A stretch of 64,000 nucleotides of DNA from Arsenophonus sp046530785 (GCA_046530785.1 JBHEQT010000005.1:1-64000); one strand, 5' to 3'; shown: positions 39,697 to 50,880, counted from the first letter of the stretch. The notes: generated by a model not told the origin, from the letters alone. Program-made: numbers and translations.

Positions 39697-39936
39697 TCAA
39701 TTATCTATGAACATTATATATAACCCCAAACCAACAGCAATCATTGGAATTGCATCAACTAATCCCATAACAATAAAGAATTGCGTACGTAATAAAGGAA
39801 TTAAATCTGGCTGACGGGCAGCACCTTCTAAAAACTTCCCGCCTAGGATACCAATACCTATTGCAGCACCAATCGCTGCTAAACCCATCATTATAGCAGC
39901 AGCCATATACAAAAAATTCATATTCAGGTTTTCCAT
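39697..39936 (-). CDS. atpE: ATP synthase Fo subunit c
   Basis: Subunit c is the proteolipid that forms the proton-driven rotor ring. Its 79 residues equal the E. coli length and are nearly identical in sequence. Two membrane helices are joined by the polar loop ARQPDLIPLL, and the proton-carrying aspartate is in MGLVDAIPMIAVGLGLY (residue 61). AGGAG precedes the ATG. It lies between atpB and atpF. Confidence 0.99.
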   Translation of the reverse strand: MENLNMNFLYMAAAIMMGLAAIGAAIGIGILGGKFLEGAARQPDLIPLLRTQFFIVMGLVDAIPMIAVGLGLYIMFIDN

Positions 39937-39988
39937 GATAATCTCCTGTTCATTTTAGTTAAATAAAATTTATCTTAATTAAATTAAA

Positions 39989-40813
39989 TTAATTTTTTTC
40001 TGATGCCATTGATAAATAAACGATAGTTAGAACCATAAAAATAAAAGCTTGTAATATAATAATTAGTATATGAAAAATCGCCCAAGGTAGGTTAAGTGCC
40101 CACTGTAACCACCAAGGTAATAAAGCTGCAATAAGAATAAAGATTAATTCACCTGCATATATATTACCAAATAATCGTAAACCAAGCGATATCGGTTTAG
40201 ATAGTAAACTAACACCTTCTAAAATTAAATTAATAGGAATCAAAATAGGATGATTAAATGGTTGTAAAATTAACTCCTTCGTAAATCCACTAAAACCTTT
40301 CATTTTTATACTATAAACAATAATTAAAATAAATACACCAATTGCCATTGACATAGTTATGCTCATATCTGCAGTTGGAACAACACGCAATGAAGGCAAG
40401 CTAAGGTAATGTTCTCCAATATAAGGAAGTAAATCGATTGGTAACAAATCCATAGCATTCATTAATAACACCCAAACAAACACCGTTAAAGATAAAGGTG
40501 GAATAACTTTACTCTTACCATGATACATATCATTAACAATATTATCGACAAAACCAATAATAATTTCTATTGCAGTTTGTAACTTATCAGGTACACCACT
40601 GTTTGTGTTAATGGCAATTTTTCTAAAAATCCATAAAAAGATGATTCCAAGAAAAATTGAAAAAAAAAGCGAATCAATATTTAACGTCCAAAAAGTTGTA
40701 TCCTTATTGTTATAAGGATTAATTAATTTAAAGGTACGAAGGTCTAATTGAAGATGATTTAGATGGTGTCCTATATAACTTCCTGCACTTATCAGCTCTT
40801 CTGAAGAAGACAT
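39989..40813 (-). CDS. atpB: ATP synthase Fo subunit a
   Basis: Subunit a provides the proton half-channels against the c-ring. It has 274 residues (E. coli 271) and several membrane helices. The essential arginine of the fourth helix is in SLGLRLFGNIYAGELIFIL. It is the first gene of the operon here; atpI, which precedes it in E. coli, is missing, and a 1.3 kb gene-free stretch lies upstream. The operon promoter must lie in that stretch, but no convincing -35/-10 pair was singled out. Confidence 0.98.
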   Translation of the reverse strand: MSSSEELISAGSYIGHHLNHLQLDLRTFKLINPYNNKDTTFWTLNIDSLFFSIFLGIIFLWIFRKIAINTNSGVPDKLQTAIEIIIGFVDNIVNDMYHGKSKVIPPLSLTVFVWVLLMNAMDLLPIDLLPYIGEHYLSLPSLRVVPTADMSITMSMAIGVFILIIVYSIKMKGFSGFTKELILQPFNHPILIPINLILEGVSLLSKPISLGLRLFGNIYAGELIFILIAALLPWWLQWALNLPWAIFHILIIILQAFIFMVLTIVYLSMASEKN

Positions 40814-42130
40814 GATTTTTACCTTTTTTGTTTCAAAATATCTATTGGATGATTATAACTAATTTAGTAATATAAATAATCAATATTTTTAAATAATTTA
40901 ACTTAATATTATAAATTCTTCTTTAAATATAACTAAAATAAATCACTTATATACAGTTGTTATAATAAACATTTCCTTTATTAAGAAAAATATAAGTAAG
41001 ATACTATAAATTAAAAAAAATTGTTACTTTCATATTTTAGTATATAATTCTATATTAATTAGAATTAATTAAATATCATATAATTAACATGTAAATCCTT
41101 CTATTTAAAGAGGAAGATAATATTAAAATTATTTACTATTCATCTAAAAGTTACAGTAAAAATTTACAAGTGTTGTTTGTTTAAATTAAATAATAATAAA
41201 ATATAAAGAAATTAATCGCTGTAAATGAGATATAACTAATAACTCTTACTTAATTCTTTTTAGTATATCTCACTAATTTTGAATTTTTAATTCTTATCAA
41301 GGTTTTTTAAAAGTATTAAGAAATAAAACTTTTGAAGTATTTATATATAATTCTAAAAATTAATTTAATTTAAAATATTAAAAATGGATAAATATTCAAA
41401 GTTTTTAACTTAATACACAAAAAATAGGTAAAATAAATTATTTTAATTATTATATGAATTTATTGAATTTGATTACATTTCTATAATGAAAAATTAAAGA
41501 TCAACAATTTATTATAAGAATAATAATTTCCTTTTTTATCTAAGAAAAATAAAAATGTATTTTATATAATTTCAAATAACTAATAAATAAGAAAAAATTC
41601 TATTTTTTGATAATTAAAAGTTTTAGAGGAATAAATATGGTTAATATTTAAATTGGAAAGTTTCCAGATTTTTAAGCATCGTAAAAAACTACTTTTTTAT
41701 TTTGGTTTTAAATATGTTAAAAAATTAAATTTTTTCTGTAACTGAATTAGTTTTGTTTATTTTATTATCAAAATTGTACTAATGTATACTTACTCATTTT
41801 ACTTTAAATAAAAATTAATTTTAAAGAAAAAGATATTTTCTTTAAAAATATAACTAATCCTTTTAAATTATCCAATGCTCTGGAAAAATACGTATTAAAT
41901 TAAAACAATAAAAAATAGTATACTAAATAAATTTGATTAATTTTATATTGAATAAATTAATTATCAATAAGACAGTTATCTTCAATGATGCACTATCTGA
42001 GTGCATTTAAAATTATATATTTTATTTCATATTAATAATTTATTAACTAGATATCATTATATTTAATAAAGATAATAATATCTAGTTAATTTTAAACTGA
42101 ATTATTAAGATCATTTAAATACTCTTCTCC
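40814..42130. other. 1.3 kb gene desert between atpB and mnmG (former rsmG-atpI site)
   Basis: In E. coli this interval holds rsmG and atpI. Here neither frame survives, and I could not read any of their motifs in the minus strand by eye. The length is close to what the two dead genes would occupy. It holds the hairpin listed at 42043-42089 and presumably the atp operon promoter. Confidence 0.5.
42043..42089 (-). terminator. Candidate hairpin terminator downstream of mnmG
   Basis: TTAACTAGATAT (42043-42054) and ATATCTAGTTAA (42078-42089) form a perfect 12-base stem that continues for five more pairs after one mismatch. It begins about 42 bases after the mnmG stop. There is no clear T run on the minus-strand side, so it may be an mRNA 3' stabiliser rather than a terminator. 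Confidence 0.4.
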
Positions 42131-44011
42131 CTAATACAACAAACCTTGTTTTTTTAACCAAACTAATAATATAGATATTGCAGCTGGCGTAATACCGGAT
42201 ATACGGGATGCTTGACCGATAGAACTAGGTTTGTAGTTATTTAATTTAATTTTTACTTCATTAGAAAGACCAGTAATTTTTTCGTAATCTAAATTAATTG
42301 GTAATGACGTATATTCATTACGGAGCTGTTTTTCTATTTCTTTTTGTTGACGAGTAATATAACCTTCGTATTTTACTTGAATCTCAATTTCATTTATAAC
42401 TTGAGGATCATTTATTGCAGGTGAAAAGTAATTTACTGAAGTGAGAATTTTATAACTTATTTCAGGACGACGAAGCAAATCTTCACCATTTGTTTCTTTT
42501 GAAAGTGAAAAAGATAGAACTTTATTAAGCTGATTAATTTTATCTGAATTAGGATGTAACCAAAGGTTACGTAACCTTTGGCGTTCTTGTTCAATTAATT
42601 CAAATTTACAACAAAATTTTTTCCAACGGGTTTCATCGATTAAATTAAGTTCATATCCTTTTTCAGTTAAACGAAGATCAGCGTTATCTTCTCGTAACAT
42701 AAGACGATATTCTGCTCGTGAAGTAAACATTCGATAAGGTTCTTTAGTCCCTAATGTACAAAGATCATCAACTAAAACACCAATATAAGCTTGATCACGA
42801 CGAGGGTACCATCCCTCTTGTTCAAAAGCATAGCGAGCAGCATTAAGTCCGGCTAGTAATCCTTGAGCTCCAGCTTCTTCATAACCTGTCGTCCCATTAA
42901 TTTGCCCAGCAAAAAATAGTCCTTTAATAAATTTATTTTCTAAAGTTGGTTTTAAATCTCTCGGATCAAAAAAATCATATTCAATAGCATACCCAGGTCG
43001 AGTAATATGAGCGTTTTCTAATCCTTTTATCGAATGTATGATTTTAGTTTGAACATCAAAAGGTAAACTAGTAGAAATTCCATTAGGATAAATCTCATTA
43101 CTTGTTATTCCTTCTGGCTCAAGGAAAATTTGATGTGCTGAGCAATCTTTAAATTTCATAATTTTATCTTCAATGGAAGGGCAGTAACGTGGACCTATTC
43201 CTTGAATGATACCTGTATGTATAGGGCTTTTATCTAAGTTATCTTGGATCACTTGGTGAGTTTTTTCATTTGTATAAGTTATATAACAAGGTAATTGTTT
43301 AGGATGTTGTTTTTCAGATCCAATAAAAGAAAAAACAGGTGTAGGATTATCACCAAATTGTGCTAATAATTGAGAGAAATTGATAGTTCTTGCATCTATC
43401 CTAGGAGGTGTACCTGTTTTAAGTCGATTTACACGTAAAGGTAATTCTTTTAACCTATGTGATAAGCTAAGAGCAGGAGGATCCCCAGCTCTACCACCAC
43501 TATAATTTTTAAATCCTATGTAAATTTTACCGTTAAGAAAGGTACCTACAGTTAATACGATTGACTTTGCATGAAATTTTAAACCAATTTTTGTTATCAC
43601 ACCACTAATTTTGGTATTTTTTATTATTAAATCTTCAACAGTTTCTTGAAAGATCATTAGATTATTTTGATTTTCTAATGCAGTTCTAATTGCTTTTTTA
43701 TAAAAAATACGATCAGTTTGAGCTCTAGTTGCTTGCACTGCTGGTCCTTTGCTTGCATTAAGAATTCTAAATTGGATCCCTGATTTATCTGTTGCAATAG
43801 CCATTACGCCACCTAATGCGTCAATTTCTTTAACTAAATGTCCTTTACCTATTCCCCCGATAGCTGGATTACATGACATTTGACCCAATGTATCAATATT
43901 ATGAGTTAAAAGTAAAGTTTTACGTCCCATGCGAGCAGAAGCCATGGCTGCTTCAGTACCAGCATGACCTCCACCAATAACAATAACATCAAATTCTTGA
44001 TGGTAACCCAT
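42131..44011 (-). CDS. mnmG: tRNA uridine-5-carboxymethylaminomethyl modification enzyme MnmG (GidA)
   Basis: MnmG is the FAD/NADH enzyme that partners MnmE in modifying U34 of tRNAs. The frame is open to 44107, but the ATG at 44011 is chosen: it gives MGYHQEFDVIVIGGGHAGTE as in E. coli and 626 residues (E. coli 629). The FAD-binding GGGHAGTEAAMASARMG, the signature GPRYCPSIEDKI with its conserved cysteine, PGYAIEYDFFDPRDLKPTLE, and TKEPYRMFTSRAEYRLMLRE are intact. It ends SILLVWLKKQGLLY. Its usual neighbours mioC and asnC upstream and rsmG downstream are lost. The upstream interval is the ancestral oriC site of enterics. Confidence 0.98.
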   Translation of the reverse strand: MGYHQEFDVIVIGGGHAGTEAAMASARMGRKTLLLTHNIDTLGQMSCNPAIGGIGKGHLVKEIDALGGVMAIATDKSGIQFRILNASKGPAVQATRAQTDRIFYKKAIRTALENQNNLMIFQETVEDLIIKNTKISGVITKIGLKFHAKSIVLTVGTFLNGKIYIGFKNYSGGRAGDPPALSLSHRLKELPLRVNRLKTGTPPRIDARTINFSQLLAQFGDNPTPVFSFIGSEKQHPKQLPCYITYTNEKTHQVIQDNLDKSPIHTGIIQGIGPRYCPSIEDKIMKFKDCSAHQIFLEPEGITSNEIYPNGISTSLPFDVQTKIIHSIKGLENAHITRPGYAIEYDFFDPRDLKPTLENKFIKGLFFAGQINGTTGYEEAGAQGLLAGLNAARYAFEQEGWYPRRDQAYIGVLVDDLCTLGTKEPYRMFTSRAEYRLMLREDNADLRLTEKGYELNLIDETRWKKFCCKFELIEQERQRLRNLWLHPNSDKINQLNKVLSFSLSKETNGEDLLRRPEISYKILTSVNYFSPAINDPQVINEIEIQVKYEGYITRQQKEIEKQLRNEYTSLPINLDYEKITGLSNEVKIKLNNYKPSSIGQASRISGITPAAISILLVWLKKQGLLY

Positions 44012-45299
44012 ATATAAAAACCTTAATATTAAATATAATTTATGGAATGAATTTTCCTCTAGCTTTACAAAGAGGCAAAAGTTATATAATTTTATGATTA
44101 AGATCATAAAATATTTTATTAGATATATAGAAGATCTTATCTTGGTAAACTATAAAACTGTTGAATATCATTCTCTTATTTATAATTTTTAGTTGTGAAC
44201 TATAACTGATATTACGTATTTTACGATAAACTTAAAATAGTTGCTTATATATAAAATTATTTTACTATTTAATCTTTATTCTATAAAAATTTATATCTAT
44301 TAGCTATTTCATAAAGTTATTCATATTTATTTGAATTTTATTTTTTAAATTTGAAAATATTATTTTTCACTTATTAATTTAATTTATTGGATTTTATAAA
44401 AAAAGAAGTATACTCCTTACTAGGAGTCTTGATTCCATTATAATTAATCACAAAAATCAAAAGTTTTCTTTATTTACCTTTTATAAATTGCAAATATGTA
44501 ACTAATTTCTCCTCTTTAATAAGTTTAAGAGGAAGGGGGAAATTAACAATTTTTCTCTTTCTCTTAAGAGAAAGAGAAAAATCATATAAGTAATTTTAGT
44601 GCAATAATCATGTTATCTCTAATAATTTAGCGATATAATTTAGAAATATATTCTATTTAGTTTTGCGTATAGAAAATGTTAGCTTTTCCTTAACTAATAA
44701 ACATTAGTTTTATTATTTTATTATATTTTTACTAAAAAGATTTTTCTGTAAAAAATACTTTAATTTTTCCCTTAGAAAAGGAAAGTTATTTTAGAATTTA
44801 GAAATTTAAATTTTTTAATAAAATAGTATATTTAATTTATGTAAATATACCTTCAGTCATTTTATCAATTTTTAGATAGTTTTGCATTCTTTATCTTTTT
44901 TAATAAAAAAGATAAAGAGGAGTAGTATACATCAAAAACAATTGTTTCATACTTATATATTTGTAAGTATTCTTACAATAAAGTCAGCTTATTTTATTTT
45001 TAACTCAAGATATATATCTGTTATTAAGATTTATCTAAAATAGTTTAGATATTTCAGTATAATGGATCTAGGTATTTCTGATTATTTTATTAAATATATT
45101 ATAATTTAAATTATTAATTTAATACTTTTCAAGTATATATTGAATAAGTTTCTTAATTTTTTATTTTTAAAAAATACATTTTAATATAAAAATCCATATT
45201 ATGTATAATATGGATTTATTTAAATTTATAGTTTTATAGTTTAATTTATTTTTTAAAATGTATAGCAAAGAAATAATGATCATAAATCATGGAGTAAAA
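44012..45299. other. 1.3 kb desert between mnmG and asnA (former oriC-mioC-asnC interval)
   Basis: In E. coli this interval holds oriC, mioC and asnC. Here there is no intact gene and no cluster of TTATCCACA-type DnaA boxes, which fits the loss of dnaA. The stretch holds a 32-base perfect palindrome at 44550-44581 and a smaller hairpin at 44412-44427 (ACTCCT/AGGAGT). Confidence 0.5.
44550..44581. repeat. 32-base perfect palindrome
   Basis: TTTTTCTCTTTCTCTT is followed immediately by its exact reverse complement. It has purine/pyrimidine strand asymmetry: one arm is all pyrimidine, the other all purine. The T-rich arm comes first, so neither strand has the stem-then-T-run form of a terminator. 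It lies in the former oriC interval. Confidence 0.8.
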
Positions 45300-46292
45300 A
45301 TGAAAAAGTCATTTATTGAAAAACAAAAACAAATTAATTTTATTAAGTCATGTTTTTCGTATTTTTTAGAAAAAAAATTAGGTTTAATTAAAGTTCAAGC
45401 TCCTATCTTGTTTCGTATCGGTGATGGGGTGCAAGATAATCTTTCCGGTCATGAAAAAGCAGTAGAAGTTAAAGTAAAATCGATGCCAGATTCTGTTTTT
45501 GAAGTTGTGCATTCATTAGCTAAGTGGAAACGTAAAATATTAGGTCGTTTTGACTTTGAACCTGGAGAAGGATTTTATACACACATGAAAGCATTGCGTC
45601 CTGATGAAGATTGTCTGACTCCTATTCATTCTATATTTGTGGATCAGTGGGATTGGGAAAAAGTAATACTTAAGGATGAGCGTTCTCTTGATTATTTAAA
45701 AAAAACGGTTATTAAAATTTATCAAGCAATAAAAAAAACAGAAAAAACGGTTAGCACAGAATTTAATTTAACACCATTTTTACCTGAAAAAATTCATTTT
45801 CTTCATAGTGAAGAGTTATTACAACGTTATCCTGATCTTAATTCTAAAGAAAGAGAGCGTGAAATAACTAAAGAATTAAATGCAGTTTTTCTTATTGGTA
45901 TTGGTGGAAAATTATCGCACGGTTTTGTTCATGATATACGTGCTCCTGATTATGATGATTGGACAACACCTAACAATGAGGGTTATACTGGTTTAAATGG
46001 TGATATTATTGTTTGGAATCCTATATTAAAAGATGTATTTGAAATTTCTTCAATGGGTATTCGTGTTGATAAGAAAGCACTTACATACCAATTATCAATC
46101 ACAGGTGATGAAGACAGGATGTCTTTTGAATGGCATCAATCATTGTTAAAATATAAAATGCCACAAACAATAGGTGGCGGTATTGGAGAATCTCGTTTAG
46201 TAATGTTATTGCTTCAAAAAAAGCATATTGGTCAAGTTCAATGCAGTATATGGCCGACGGAAAGCTATAGAATTTTTGCAGATATGCTATAA
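45300..46292 (+). CDS. asnA: Aspartate--ammonia ligase (asparagine synthetase A)
   Basis: AsnA makes asparagine from aspartate and ammonia with ATP cleaved to AMP; the fold is related to class II aminoacyl-tRNA synthetases. The frame opens at 45258, but the ATG at 45300 is preferred: GGAG lies just upstream and the protein becomes 330 residues starting MKKSFIEKQKQINFIKSCFS, the E. coli length and start. Key blocks are VQAPIL, FEVVHSLAKWKRKILGRFDF, YTHMKALRPDED, FVDQWDWEKV, IRAPDYDDW, and the motif-3-like PQTIGGGIGESRLVMLLLQ. Its E. coli regulator gene asnC is lost, so its expression is probably no longer controlled by asparagine. Confidence 0.98.
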   Translation: MKKSFIEKQKQINFIKSCFSYFLEKKLGLIKVQAPILFRIGDGVQDNLSGHEKAVEVKVKSMPDSVFEVVHSLAKWKRKILGRFDFEPGEGFYTHMKALRPDEDCLTPIHSIFVDQWDWEKVILKDERSLDYLKKTVIKIYQAIKKTEKTVSTEFNLTPFLPEKIHFLHSEELLQRYPDLNSKEREREITKELNAVFLIGIGGKLSHGFVHDIRAPDYDDWTTPNNEGYTGLNGDIIVWNPILKDVFEISSMGIRVDKKALTYQLSITGDEDRMSFEWHQSLLKYKMPQTIGGGIGESRLVMLLLQKKHIGQVQCSIWPTESYRIFADML

Positions 46293-47168
46293 TTACGATT
46301 TTTTATATTAATGATACTAGATTATGAAAACTAAAAAATATAATTTTATTTTAGGAATATACAGATAAAATCTGGAAGGGTTCCCATGATAAGTTATCCA
46401 CCCTTAAATCTTAAAATAATCTTCATTTTTAAAATAGATATCAATTTAATTTATAAAGAATTTTTTGGATTATGGAATAGTTTTAAATATCCAGAATATT
46501 ATTTACTTGTTATTTGATGTTTTTAAATAGATTTCTTTAATTTTTGAGAAGAAGAATTCTTTATGTGTTTTATCTTTTAATTTGAATTAATAAAAAAATT
46601 TTATAAAATGTATAATTAAGTAATTATAAACCTAATTTTAGGTAAATCTTATTTTCACTGGTTGGTGAAAATATTTCTTTTAAAAATTGATTATATCCTT
46701 TATAAAGACTAACTTCTTCCTCTTGTTTTTAATTTTTCTTTTTTATAATTAATGGGGGGAAATAATATATAAATAATATATTTGATTAATATCGATATTA
46801 GTGAACTCTCTCTAAAGAGAGAGTTATAATTTTTATTTATTTTCTTTAATCCTTTAATTCTAAAAAATTTAATTTTTTCGATAATAAAAATAAACTCTTT
46901 TTATTAATTAGAAAATTTATGATATAACTTTATATAAATTTCAGAAAATAAAGAGTGATACATAACTTTGTTTTTGATAATTAAAATAAATAATAATTAT
47001 TGAATATTAGTTTTCTTTATAAAAAATTTTATGTGATAACAAAACTAAATAATTAATTTATCTCGATTATTTTTAAGATTTTGAAAATAGTTTTCTTCTG
47101 TTTTCTGCAAAACTTTCCTTCCTCTCTTAATAAGAGTTATTTATCTAAAAATAAAACAATAAAATAAA
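46293..47168. other. Gene-free DNA between asnA and holD
   Basis: About 0.9 kb between convergent genes, with no intact frame. A hairpin with AACTCTCTCT (46804-46813) and AGAGAGAGTT (46816-46825) is followed by ATAATTTTTATTT; it could end transcription from asnA, although it lies 510 bases away. Its core resembles the first hairpin of repeat copies B and D. A lone TTATCCACC at 46394-46402 resembles a DnaA box. Confidence 0.45.
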
Positions 47169-47573
47169 TCAGTTTTCTTTATATTTATTTGTGTAATAGC
47201 ATATTTGATTCCATAAATCGCGTTTTAACTGAGGATTAAAATAAATTTTTTCCAATGATAAACTATTAATTATCCATTTTTTTGAAAAAATATCTAATTT
47301 CTTACCTATGATCCAACAAGGCCAAATTATTTCTTTCGGTAAAAGTGATATTTCCTTAGTTAAAAGACAATGTACCTGACGACTATCTATTTTCATAGAA
47401 CGTAAAATATCTTCTATAAAAATATTTTCTAAATTAGTTCGTTCATTAGAGATAATAATTAATTTTGTAGAGTTAGGGATACAAACTGCATGTTGACCAT
47501 GCAGCACTGTCGGATTATGTAATGTCCATTTTATAATTCCCATACACTTTAGCAATTGATTTTTAACTGTCAT
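47169..47573 (-). CDS. holD: DNA polymerase III psi subunit
   Basis: HolD (psi) stabilises the clamp loader and links it through chi to single-stranded-DNA-binding protein. It has 134 residues (E. coli 137). Alignment by eye with E. coli HolD is diverged but collinear: MGIIKWTLHNPTVLHGQHAV matches LGITQWSLRRPGALQGEIAI, FIEDILRSM matches VSDVLRAL, and DLWNQICYYTNKY near the C-terminus matches ALWQQICTYEHDF. The gene stands alone; its E. coli neighbours rimI and rsmC are missing. A low-conservation accessory subunit kept intact in an eroded genome is notable. The identification is good but rests on modest similarity. Confidence 0.85.
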   Translation of the reverse strand: MTVKNQLLKCMGIIKWTLHNPTVLHGQHAVCIPNSTKLIIISNERTNLENIFIEDILRSMKIDSRQVHCLLTKEISLLPKEIIWPCWIIGKKLDIFSKKWIINSLSLEKIYFNPQLKRDLWNQICYYTNKYKEN

Positions 47574-50512
47574 AAAATTAGCCTTTATATATGGAGATAT
47601 CTTGATCTATTATCAGATATAGATATATAATATCTTCAAGATAAGATCATTTGCAAGATATAGTGATATTACTTCGTAGTTGTTTTTTTCTTTTAACTGA
47701 AATTTATTTCATGAGTTTAGATCTAAGATCTATGATTATTTAATATAAAAAATCTATAAATTATTAATTTAGAATATAATAGTGCTATATCCTTGCAAAT
47801 AAATATCTACTCATTTTATGAAATAAATAATATTGCCTTTTAAGAATTTAAAAAATTTATTTGATATTTAAGTCCATATATGATTGAATTTATTGATTAG
47901 CTATTTTCTTAAATAGAATTTGACATGATATATAACTCGTGCTTGATGAATCTTTCTATCAAAGATTCTTTCAACTAGTATTCAAAAAAATATATTCATT
48001 AAATAAAATCTCATTGATATTTTTAAAATAACAAAATTTTTCTTCTTAAGATTAAATCAATTCATAAGAAAAACTTTCCACCAACCGTAAAATAAAGTAT
48101 AAGGATTATATTTAATGATCTTTGATCATTTATACTCAAAATTGTATTTTTTCATACAACTAAAATGAAAATTAAAATGAATTATAAAAGATGAATTAAC
48201 TAATTTATGAATTACGAAATAAATTATTAGTCGATAAAATCAATTTTCTAATTCTACTATTTTAATACATTACTAATAGTAATACTCAACATTCTATTAC
48301 TTCTCTAAAAGAAAAATTGAATATTTAGTACAGATATAGCTGCTTTAACTAAATAATATCTTGCTATAAAATTGAACATGTTCAATTCGAATAGAGTAGA
48401 TTAAGTAAAAAATTATATGATGTAAAAATACTCTACTATTATACAAAATATAATTACTCTTTAAATATTAATAATAAAATTTATCTTTTAGTTACTGAAA
48501 TAACTCTATGATACTTTAATTATATGAAAGATCTTAAATCTTTTAATGATAAAAAAAGAAAAAGTTTTACAGTCAGGTAAAACTAGTAGTATTAAGTTTA
48601 TTTATATTAAAAGTTGTTTATAAAAGGAAGGGATTATAACAAGATATATATTGTAAAAAATCTTTAATATTAAAGAAATTTAATAAATTATTTTTTTTAA
48701 TTTTACTAAAATAAAACATCGAGTCAATATCAAAATAACAAAAGTTTAAAAATAATGTTAAGTATTAGTTTGAAATAGCGTAAAGTGTAGATGTTTTATT
48801 AAACATATTTTTAATAAAAATATTATTTATTAAATTTTCATAAAACAAATTAAATATTTTGAAGATACTAAATCTTGTAAGTTTCTTTGTGGGAACAAAC
48901 TACTATTTTAGGTCTCCCATAATATGGCGTTGTAAAATACCATTATCATTTTACTAGATTTATCAGTGTTAATAAATACTATAGAAATTCTCTATCTTAT
49001 TTATTTATAGGAAGAATTATGAAAAATTTTTAAAACAATATTAGAAACTATTAAATTATATATAAATATTTATGAAACTTTAAAAATAAATAATATAAGA
49101 TTAGAGAAGAATAATCTTATAATCGTTAGAAAGTTCATTTTTAAAAATAAAAAAATATTCTATCAAACGTTATTTTTACAAATTAAATACAATTATAAAC
49201 TTCAAACAACTAAAATTAGAACTAAAGTGAAATTTATTAAAGAAAAACAGCAAAATTATTATATTCATTAATATAAATAATAAAACATAATAAACATATA
49301 AAATAAAGTATTAACTAGAAAATATCAGGTTTTGTAAGTAACTATTTGTTACGCTAATATTTAATTTATCCTTTGTAAATTAAAGGTATCAAAACTTTGT
49401 AATTGAAGGTTAGAAAATAAAAGTATGTTGTAATTAACTTACATAAAAATAATATTTTTTATTATCACAAAATGTTTCATAGTGAAAAGATATAAAAATT
49501 CATTTAAATATTTAACTAATAGTTTTAAGTAAAAATTAACTTTTAAGTTATATATATTAATTAAGAAAATGATTTCTGATGGATAATCAGAACTATTGAT
49601 AGCTATTATTAATTACTTTTTTTCTGCTGTACTAAAGCAATAGTAGATCAGTTAAAATAATTCTATATTTTAGAATAGCAGGTAAAATAAAAGATTCAAT
49701 AAAAGTTATCTTATTTTCTAATCTTAAAATTATCTCGTTTCCTAACATAAGAATTATTTTGATGTTTATAAAGGAGAATTTTTTAAATTTACAATAATTT
49801 TAAAAATTATAGGATATCTATTTCGTTGTTTAAGATTTTAAAATAATCGTATTTTACAAATTATTTTAATGCTTCTTCTTAAACTTAAGAAGAAAGAATT
49901 CTTTTTTATTTTGATAGTAAATAGTAATTTTTATAAAAATGAAACTAATATAAAATATCAAGATCTGAATCTTTTTTGTAATGATGAATTAAATATGAAA
50001 ACCAAACTAGAGAAAAATATTCTTTATTTTAGTCTTTTAAAAAGTAAATTTTGTTTTATTTTGAAGATTTAAAAAATCCAATATAATTCTTTTTAGAGAA
50101 TTATATTATTTGTATAAGTTTAATCCATTTATCACCATTCAGTTAATAATAATATTTATTATAACAAAAATTTTTACTTCAAGATAGAAAATTATCCATA
50201 ATATGTGACCAAACCATGGATAAAATTTAATGATCAACAATGGATATTTGATCTCTGAAATCTCTCGTTATTAATTTTTTAAATTTCTTACAGGTTCAGT
50301 CTATAGTTAAACGTTAACGAATATGATTTTTAATCATTTCATATAGAACAATGTAGAGATACTTTGAAAGTATATCAGATCAAATAGGGGAGAATAGTCA
50401 TCAGTGGAATGGAAAATCTAATGAAATATTTTATAGAAAGAATCCATTAATATAATGGAAATATATTAAAATTAAATAAAAAATTCTTTTTATCCTCGAA
50501 TCTTTAACAAAA
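47574..50512. other. 2.9 kb gene desert between holD and rpsT
   Basis: This is among the longest empty stretches in the window. It is AT-rich, with stops in all frames. A 67-codon frame at 49869-50072 is dominated by Lys, Leu and Phe, has no Shine-Dalgarno sequence and resembles nothing known to me; it is taken as chance. I did not recognise any remnant and saw no copy of the ~1.3 kb repeat. Confidence 0.5.
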
Positions 50513-50782
50513 TTAAATCAATTTAATTGACTTAATTTTTGCTACTAAATTTGCTTTGTGTCGTGAAGCTTTATTTTTATGAAGTAAACCTTTACTAGCA
50601 TAACGATCAATGATCGATTGCATATTTTTATATGATTTTTGTGCTTCTTCTTTATCATTAGTAGCGATAGCTGCATAAACTTTTTTTATAAAAGTACGCA
50701 CCATAGAACGACGACTGGCATTATGCTGACGTTGTTTTTCTGATTGTATGGCACGTTTCTTAGCTGATTTGATATTAGCCAA
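50513..50782 (-). CDS. rpsT: 30S ribosomal protein S20
   Basis: S20 is a small basic 16S-binding protein. It has 89 residues (E. coli 87). It starts MANIKSAKKRAIQSEKQRQH and has the helical core RSMVRTFIKKVYAAI and a C-terminal ASRHKANLVAKI. GGAGG precedes the ATG. It is divergent from ribF, as in E. coli. Confidence 0.98.
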   Translation of the reverse strand: MANIKSAKKRAIQSEKQRQHNASRRSMVRTFIKKVYAAIATNDKEEAQKSYKNMQSIIDRYASKGLLHKNKASRHKANLVAKIKSIKLI

Positions 50783-50880
50783 GGTTCAACCTCCATATAT
50801 TTATATTATCGAAAATAATTTAAAGAATAAGGAGTATTCCTTTTAAAAATTAATTTGTCAATAAGTTTATTTAAATAAAT

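Noticed and set aside
44012..44107. N-terminal extension of mnmG (32 extra codons)
   Set aside because: The extension has no counterpart in other MnmG proteins; the ATG at 44011 gives the conserved start.
46394..46402. TTATCCACC, one base from a DnaA box
   Set aside because: A single site without neighbours, in a genome where dnaA is dead; expected by chance.
46780..46850. Possible sixth copy of the ~1.3 kb repeat near holD
   Set aside because: Only the AGAGAGAGTTATA hairpin core is shared; the following blocks of the repeat are missing.
49869..50072. 67-codon open frame between holD and rpsT
   Set aside because: Lys/Leu/Phe/Asn-rich noise-like translation with no start signal.
50191..50245. 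Several TTATCCAT/ATGGATAA strings downstream of rpsT suggesting an origin
   Set aside because: They differ from the DnaA box at key positions and show no ordered spacing.
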